Source: Campylobacterota bacterium
GTDB taxonomy: Bacteria; Campylobacterota; Campylobacteria; Campylobacterales; Sulfurovaceae
Assembly (NCBI GenBank): GCA_003646505.1
Contig: QMKT01000058.1
Location: forward strand, 1-9,626
Direction: 5' to 3'
DNA length: 9,626 bases
The notes beneath the pieces are model-generated. The model was not told where the DNA came from and made no database searches. It was given only the letters and a program-made list of their open reading frames with translations. A program made the translations under genes and the position numbers. Positions 6,474 through 9,626 of the stretch are shown here, one piece after another (position 1 is the stretch's first letter; each line of letters opens with the position of its first letter).

Positions 6474-7332
6474 AGAGTTTTTGTTCGATCATCGCTTTGA
6501 ATTCATCATCTAATGTATCTACATCAGGTAAAACTACATTGGCAACCAGATACAAGTCACCTTTCATTGCTGTTTTTCTGTCAGCAACACCTTTTCCTTT
6601 AAGTCTGAATTTTTGTCCATTTTTAGTGTTTTGAGGTACTTTGAGTGAAACTTCTTTCTCTGGTGTCTCTATGGCTATTTTACCGCCAAAAAGCGCTTCT
6701 TTCAAAGGAACATCAAATGTTTTATAAAGGTTGTCCCCTTTTCTTTCATACTCATCTGAAGCAGCTACTTCTACTTGCATGAGCAGATCTCCTACTTGTC
6801 CCTGATACTGTTTACCTTTACCACGTACACGCATTGTCTCACCGCTCTTAATGCCTGCTGGTATCTTAATATCAAAACTTTGACCATTGGCAGATACATT
6901 ATGTTTTCCGCCATTGATAGCAACCATGAATGGTACAGTAATGCGTGCCTGCATATCGAGATCTGGACCACCAAAGCCGCCGAAGCCGCCTCCGCCACCA
7001 CCAAATCCTCCGCTAAAGCCGCCTCCGCCGCCTCCACCGAACATTTGTCTGAGTATCTCATCAAGGTCCACTCCTCCACCCTGTCCCTGTGCAAAGTCAT
7101 GGAAATTCTGTCCACCGAACATTTGATCACCATATTGGTCATACTGTGCTTTTTTATCTGCATCAGAGAGTACTTCATATGCAGCGTTTATCTCTTTAAA
7201 CTTATCTACTGCACTCTCTTCTTTATTGATATCCGGGTGGTATTTTCTTGCGAGTTTTCTGTAAGATTTTTTGATTTCATCGGCAGAGGCATTTTCACTC
7301 ACGCCGAGTGTTTCGTATAAACTTTTTGACAT
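6472..7332 (-). CDS. cbpA: DnaJ-like co-chaperone CbpA (type II J-domain protein)
   Basis: This 286-residue protein is a DnaJ-family co-chaperone that delivers substrates to DnaK and stimulates its ATPase. The J domain is at 4-66 with the essential HPD at 32-34. A very glycine- and phenylalanine-rich linker follows (about 73-122), including runs of six or seven glycines. The C-terminal substrate-binding domains occupy about 125-275. The CxxCxGxG zinc-binding repeats of true DnaJ are absent, which makes it the CbpA type. ATG at 7332 is preceded by AGGAA with five bases between. It is the first gene of the cbpA-hspR-(GGDEF-EAL) unit, with a near-consensus promoter and a HAIR-like operator immediately upstream, so heat induction through HspR is predicted. 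The glycine-rich linker is locally GC-rich compared with the AT-rich surroundings, simply because of glycine codons. Confidence 0.94.
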   Translation of the reverse strand: MSKSLYETLGVSENASADEIKKSYRKLARKYHPDINKEESAVDKFKEINAAYEVLSDADKKAQYDQYGDQMFGGQNFHDFAQGQGGGVDLDEILRQMFGGGGGGGFSGGFGGGGGGFGGFGGPDLDMQARITVPFMVAINGGKHNVSANGQSFDIKIPAGIKSGETMRVRGKGKQYQGQVGDLLMQVEVAASDEYERKGDNLYKTFDVPLKEALFGGKIAIETPEKEVSLKVPQNTKNGQKFRLKGKGVADRKTAMKGDLYLVANVVLPDVDTLDDEFKAMIEQKL

Positions 7333-7370
7333 CTATGTTCCTAAATAATTATTTGATTTTAATTTAAATA

Positions 7371-7400
7371 ATTATATCAGAAAAGTTTAGTCCATGTCAA
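7371..7400 (-). promoter_or_regulatory. Housekeeping-type promoter of the cbpA-hspR operon
   Basis: On the minus strand TTGACA (7400-7395) and TATAAT (7376-7371) are both perfect consensus hexamers with an 18-base spacer. Transcription should start near 7364, leaving a leader of about 30 bases with the AGGAA ribosome binding site. This is the best promoter in the window. Such a strong promoter makes sense if it is normally held off by a repressor, which fits the overlapping HAIR-like site. Confidence 0.8.
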
Positions 7401-7405
7401 TCAAG
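7385..7405 (-). promoter_or_regulatory. HAIR-like HspR operator over the cbpA -35 box
   Basis: The minus strand reads CTTGATT, seven bases, then ACTAAAC. The published HAIR consensus is CTTGAGT-N7-ACTCAAG, so the left arm matches 6 of 7, the right arm 5 of 7, and the spacing is exact. It covers the whole -35 hexamer, so bound HspR would be expected to block RNA polymerase. Its position ahead of cbpA-hspR makes it a strong candidate for autoregulation. Confidence 0.68.
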
Positions 7406-7418
7406 TTTGATTATATTG

Positions 7419-7811
7419 TTATTTATAAGGTACAGTTTTATATCCCTCGTGTATCATTTTCATGATCCCTCCTTTGAGGTTTATCACCTTATAGCCTAAT
7501 TTATTTGATAAAAATTCAGCAACCATACCTGTACGAGACCCAACTCTGCATATGAGTGCAAATTGCTCATCTTTCTTAACTATTTTATCAATTTCTTTTA
7601 AAAAGTCAGGAACATAAAAATTACCCTGTTCATCAAAAAACATAATAGTATAAGATCCTTTTACAATGCCCGTCTCCTTCCATTCAAAAGGTGTACGTAT
7701 ATCAATGATCTTTATATTCTTTTGCGCAAATGCCGGTGTTGCCCATACATGTTGCAACTCTGCCATCAAAGTAGTAAAAGTAAGTAAAAATCCAAATAAT
7801 ATTTTTTTCAA
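7419..7811 (-). CDS. Exported single-domain rhodanese-like sulfurtransferase
   Basis: This 130-residue protein is a single rhodanese domain behind a signal peptide (MKK, a hydrophobic core to about residue 16, then A-E as a likely cleavage point), so it should act in the periplasm. Rhodaneses carry sulfane sulfur on an active-site cysteine. Here that cysteine is Cys88 in the loop CRVGSRT at 88-94. Other family signs are IIDIRTPFEW at 35-44 and the C-terminal NLKGGIMKMIHEGY at 115-128. The start is TTG at 7811, supported by AAAGGA six bases upstream; the TTG also gives a proper signal peptide. It has its own likely promoter and ends 14 bases before the HspR operator of cbpA. A role in periplasmic sulfur handling would suit a sulfur-oxidising organism, but that is inference. 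Confidence 0.88.
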   Translation of the reverse strand: MKKILFGFLLTFTTLMAELQHVWATPAFAQKNIKIIDIRTPFEWKETGIVKGSYTIMFFDEQGNFYVPDFLKEIDKIVKKDEQFALICRVGSRTGMVAEFLSNKLGYKVINLKGGIMKMIHEGYKTVPYK

Positions 7812-7817
7812 TCTCTA

Positions 7818-7839
7818 TCCTTTAATATTAAAAATTATA
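7818..7839 (-). promoter_or_regulatory. -10 box and ribosome binding site of the rhodanese gene
   Basis: The minus strand shows TATAAT at 7839-7834 and AAAGGA at 7823-7818, the latter six bases before the TTG start at 7811. The two elements are only about ten bases apart, so the leader would be very short. No clear -35 box is seen. The ribosome binding site is convincing; the promoter less so. Confidence 0.45.
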
Positions 7840-7865
7840 GCTAATATTTGTATAAATATTCTGTA

Positions 7866-9626
7866 CTAAATTTCTTTTAAACTTAAACTTACTTTGTTCT
7901 TTTCCAACTCCAGACCTATTACTTCAATACGTGGCAGATACTGATTGACAGACAATACTTCCAAAGGATGTGAGATACGTTTTTCACTCATTTGAGAAAT
8001 ATGTATCATGCCATCATTTTTAAGTCCTATATCTACAAATGCACCAAAATCAGCAATATTACGTACTACACCAGAGACAATACTTCCCTCTTTTAGCATA
8101 GAAATATCTGTGAGTTTATCTTTAAAAGGTATACTCGGCAACTGATGTCGTGGATCAAACCCCGGCTTATCAAGTTCTTTTATTATATCTCTCAATGTCA
8201 ACTCACCTACGTTTAATGCTCTGGCCATAACAGGTATATCACTTTTGTCATCATAGGTTTCAATTTTCTTTGCTATAGCATAACTCTCAGGATGTATCCC
8301 CGTATTATCAAACTCACTTTTCCCTTCCCTAATACGTAAAAAACCTGCTGCCTGTTCATAGGCTTTAGCCCCAAGACCTTTCACTTTCAATAAGCTGCTT
8401 TTAGAAGTAAATATACCTTGACTTTCCCTATACATAATAATATTTTGTGCGATTTTAGGACCAATGCCTGCCACAAAAGAAAGCAGTGAAGCAGAAGCAG
8501 AATTGACATCAACCCCCACAGAGTTCACCAAACTCTCAACCCCCTCATAAAGCTTTCGCTCTAAAAGTTTCTGATCAACATCATGCTGATACTGCCCTAT
8601 ACCCAAAGATTTTGGATCTATTTTCACCAATGCTGACATAGGGTCGCGCACCCTTTGAACGATGGAGATGGCACCACGTATGGTCACATCAAGATCTGGA
8701 TACTCCTGTGCAGCTATACGTGAAGCCGAATAAACCGAAGCACCTGCTTCAGAGACTACCGTATAGGGTAAGTTTAACCCATCCTTATTGAGTTTGGCAA
8801 AAAATGCCTGTGTTTCATTGGAAGCGGTTCCATTACCTATAGCCACTCCTTCTATATGATACTTCTTTACTAATTTCTCAACAACTGCCCGTGACTTTTC
8901 GTATTCATCTCTTGGAGGCACAGGATAAATGACTGCATGATCTAGATACATACCATTTTCGTCTATCACTGCAAGTTTACAGCCTGTTCTGTATGCAGGG
9001 TCTGCACCTAAGAGTACTTTTCCTACCACAGGAGGAGTCATAAAAAGTTGTGTCAGGTTTTTACCAAATACACTGATAGCTGCACTGTCTGCACGCTCCT
9101 TAAGTAAGCCAAATATTTCTCGTTCTATTGAAGGAAAAAGCAGACGCTTAAACCCATCTTTATACGCATCAAACAGTAGCGTTTTAGAACTAGCCATCCA
9201 CTCTTTGAGTTTATAGCGTTTGAGTGTATCAAGATAACGCTCTGTATCTATGCGTAGTTTTACACTCAACTCTTTTTCTTTTTCTCCCCTTTTGATAGCC
9301 AGATAACGATGTGAAGGTATAGTCGCTACTTTTTCACTATGTATTTTATACTTTTTATAAGCACCTTCATCATGAAATGTCTTAGTTCCTTTGACCTCTA
9401 TCTGCCCATGTCTTTGCATCATATCTCTAAGTACCTCACGCTCTTTAGGCAGATCAGTATAACGTTCTGCCACAATATCTTGGGCACCGCGTACTGCCAT
9501 TGCGACATCTTTGACATCCTCCTTAACAAAACGTTTGGCTTGGGATAAAAATGCTTCCTTAGAAAGTTTTGCAGACTGTAAAGTATTTGCTAAAGGTTCC
9601 AACCCTTGTTTGATCGCAGTCGAAGC
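7866..9626 (-). CDS. tex: Tex family S1 RNA-binding transcription accessory protein (5' end outside window)
   Basis: The 586 residues in the window match Tex, a nucleic-acid-binding protein linked to transcription. The frame stays open to the window edge. Its first residues, ASTAIKQGLEPLAN, correspond to the internal GLEPLA segment of Tex, so roughly 110-120 N-terminal residues are missing; the TTG at 9602 is an internal leucine codon and not the start. Domains in order, numbered from the window edge: helical N-terminal region to about 200; RNase H-like YqgF domain at about 205-310 (LGADPAYRTG, AIGNGTAS); IDPKSLGIGQYQHDV at 336-350; helix-hairpin-helix region at 360-435 (SVGVDVNSAS, VAGIGPKIA, VKGLGAKAYEQAAGF); and a C-terminal S1 domain at about 513-583 (GVVRNIADFGAFVDIG, GMIHISQMS). 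It ends right after the S1 domain. Nothing looks broken. It is likely an independent unit upstream of the rhodanese gene. Confidence 0.94.
   Translation of the reverse strand, partial: ASTAIKQGLEPLANTLQSAKLSKEAFLSQAKRFVKEDVKDVAMAVRGAQDIVAERYTDLPKEREVLRDMMQRHGQIEVKGTKTFHDEGAYKKYKIHSEKVATIPSHRYLAIKRGEKEKELSVKLRIDTERYLDTLKRYKLKEWMASSKTLLFDAYKDGFKRLLFPSIEREIFGLLKERADSAAISVFGKNLTQLFMTPPVVGKVLLGADPAYRTGCKLAVIDENGMYLDHAVIYPVPPRDEYEKSRAVVEKLVKKYHIEGVAIGNGTASNETQAFFAKLNKDGLNLPYTVVSEAGASVYSASRIAAQEYPDLDVTIRGAISIVQRVRDPMSALVKIDPKSLGIGQYQHDVDQKLLERKLYEGVESLVNSVGVDVNSASASLLSFVAGIGPKIAQNIIMYRESQGIFTSKSSLLKVKGLGAKAYEQAAGFLRIREGKSEFDNTGIHPESYAIAKKIETYDDKSDIPVMARALNVGELTLRDIIKELDKPGFDPRHQLPSIPFKDKLTDISMLKEGSIVSGVVRNIADFGAFVDIGLKNDGMIHISQMSEKRISHPLEVLSVNQYLPRIEVIGLELEKNKVSLSLKEI

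Noticed and set aside
6961..7040. GC-rich, repeat-like stretch as a possible foreign insert or microsatellite
   Set aside because: It encodes the glycine/phenylalanine-rich linker normal for J-domain proteins, so the composition follows from the amino acids.
6775..7320. Open frame of 181 codons on the plus strand, and other long frames opposite or within cbpA
   Set aside because: They arise from the glycine-codon-rich linker and are low-complexity shadows (proline- or alanine-rich); CbpA itself has full domain support.
7843..7860. Inverted repeat AATATTT-GTAT-AAATATT after tex as a terminator
   Set aside because: The stem is seven A-T pairs only and no T run follows on the minus strand; it is too weak to call a terminator and is easily chance in AT-rich DNA.
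9600..9602. TTG at 9602 as the start of Tex
   Set aside because: The frame continues upstream to the window edge, and GLEPLA is an internal conserved Tex segment, so this TTG is a leucine codon.

Overview
The window is AT-rich bacterial DNA with tightly packed genes. A Campylobacterota (former Epsilonproteobacteria) source is the best guess, possibly Sulfurovum- or Sulfurimonas-like. The main reasons are the cbpA-hspR heat-shock gene pair, known from Helicobacter and Campylobacter, and the AT-rich composition with a near-consensus TATAAT promoter. The genus is an inference from gene content; no rRNA or other marker is present. I found no tRNA, rRNA, CRISPR array, insertion sequence or prophage gene.

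Layout, left to right. Positions 1-2287 (minus strand) hold a two-gene unit: a secreted RNase T2 gene starting with GTG, overlapped by 11 bases by a PIF1/RecD-like helicase gene starting with TTG. A run of eight G (minus strand) follows the helicase stop at the window edge. Positions 2288-2322 are a very short divergent promoter region. Positions 2323-4214 (plus strand) hold a CitE-like lyase/aldolase-superfamily gene and, 8 bases later, an MltB-type lytic transglycosylase gene.

Positions 4224-9626 are all minus strand and are described here in transcription order. First comes the transcription accessory gene tex, cut at its 5' end by the window. Next is a small exported rhodanese with its own ribosome binding site and likely promoter. 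Then comes a heat-shock operon: cbpA (DnaJ-like co-chaperone), hspR (MerR-family repressor) and a membrane GGDEF-EAL protein.

The cbpA promoter is near-consensus (TTGACA, 18 bases, TATAAT). A HAIR-like inverted repeat, the expected HspR operator, lies directly over its -35 box. This predicts an autoregulated chaperone circuit. The unusual part is that the third gene, 16 bases after hspR, encodes a c-di-GMP enzyme, which could put second-messenger turnover under heat-shock control.

Most of the window is ordinary housekeeping content. The points worth a second look are the HspR operator with its c-di-GMP gene, the RNase T2/helicase overlap and the extra N-terminal module of the RNase, the divergent CitE-like protein with no clear ribosome binding site, and the G tract at the left edge. 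I do not see a convincing wholly new defence or mobile system.
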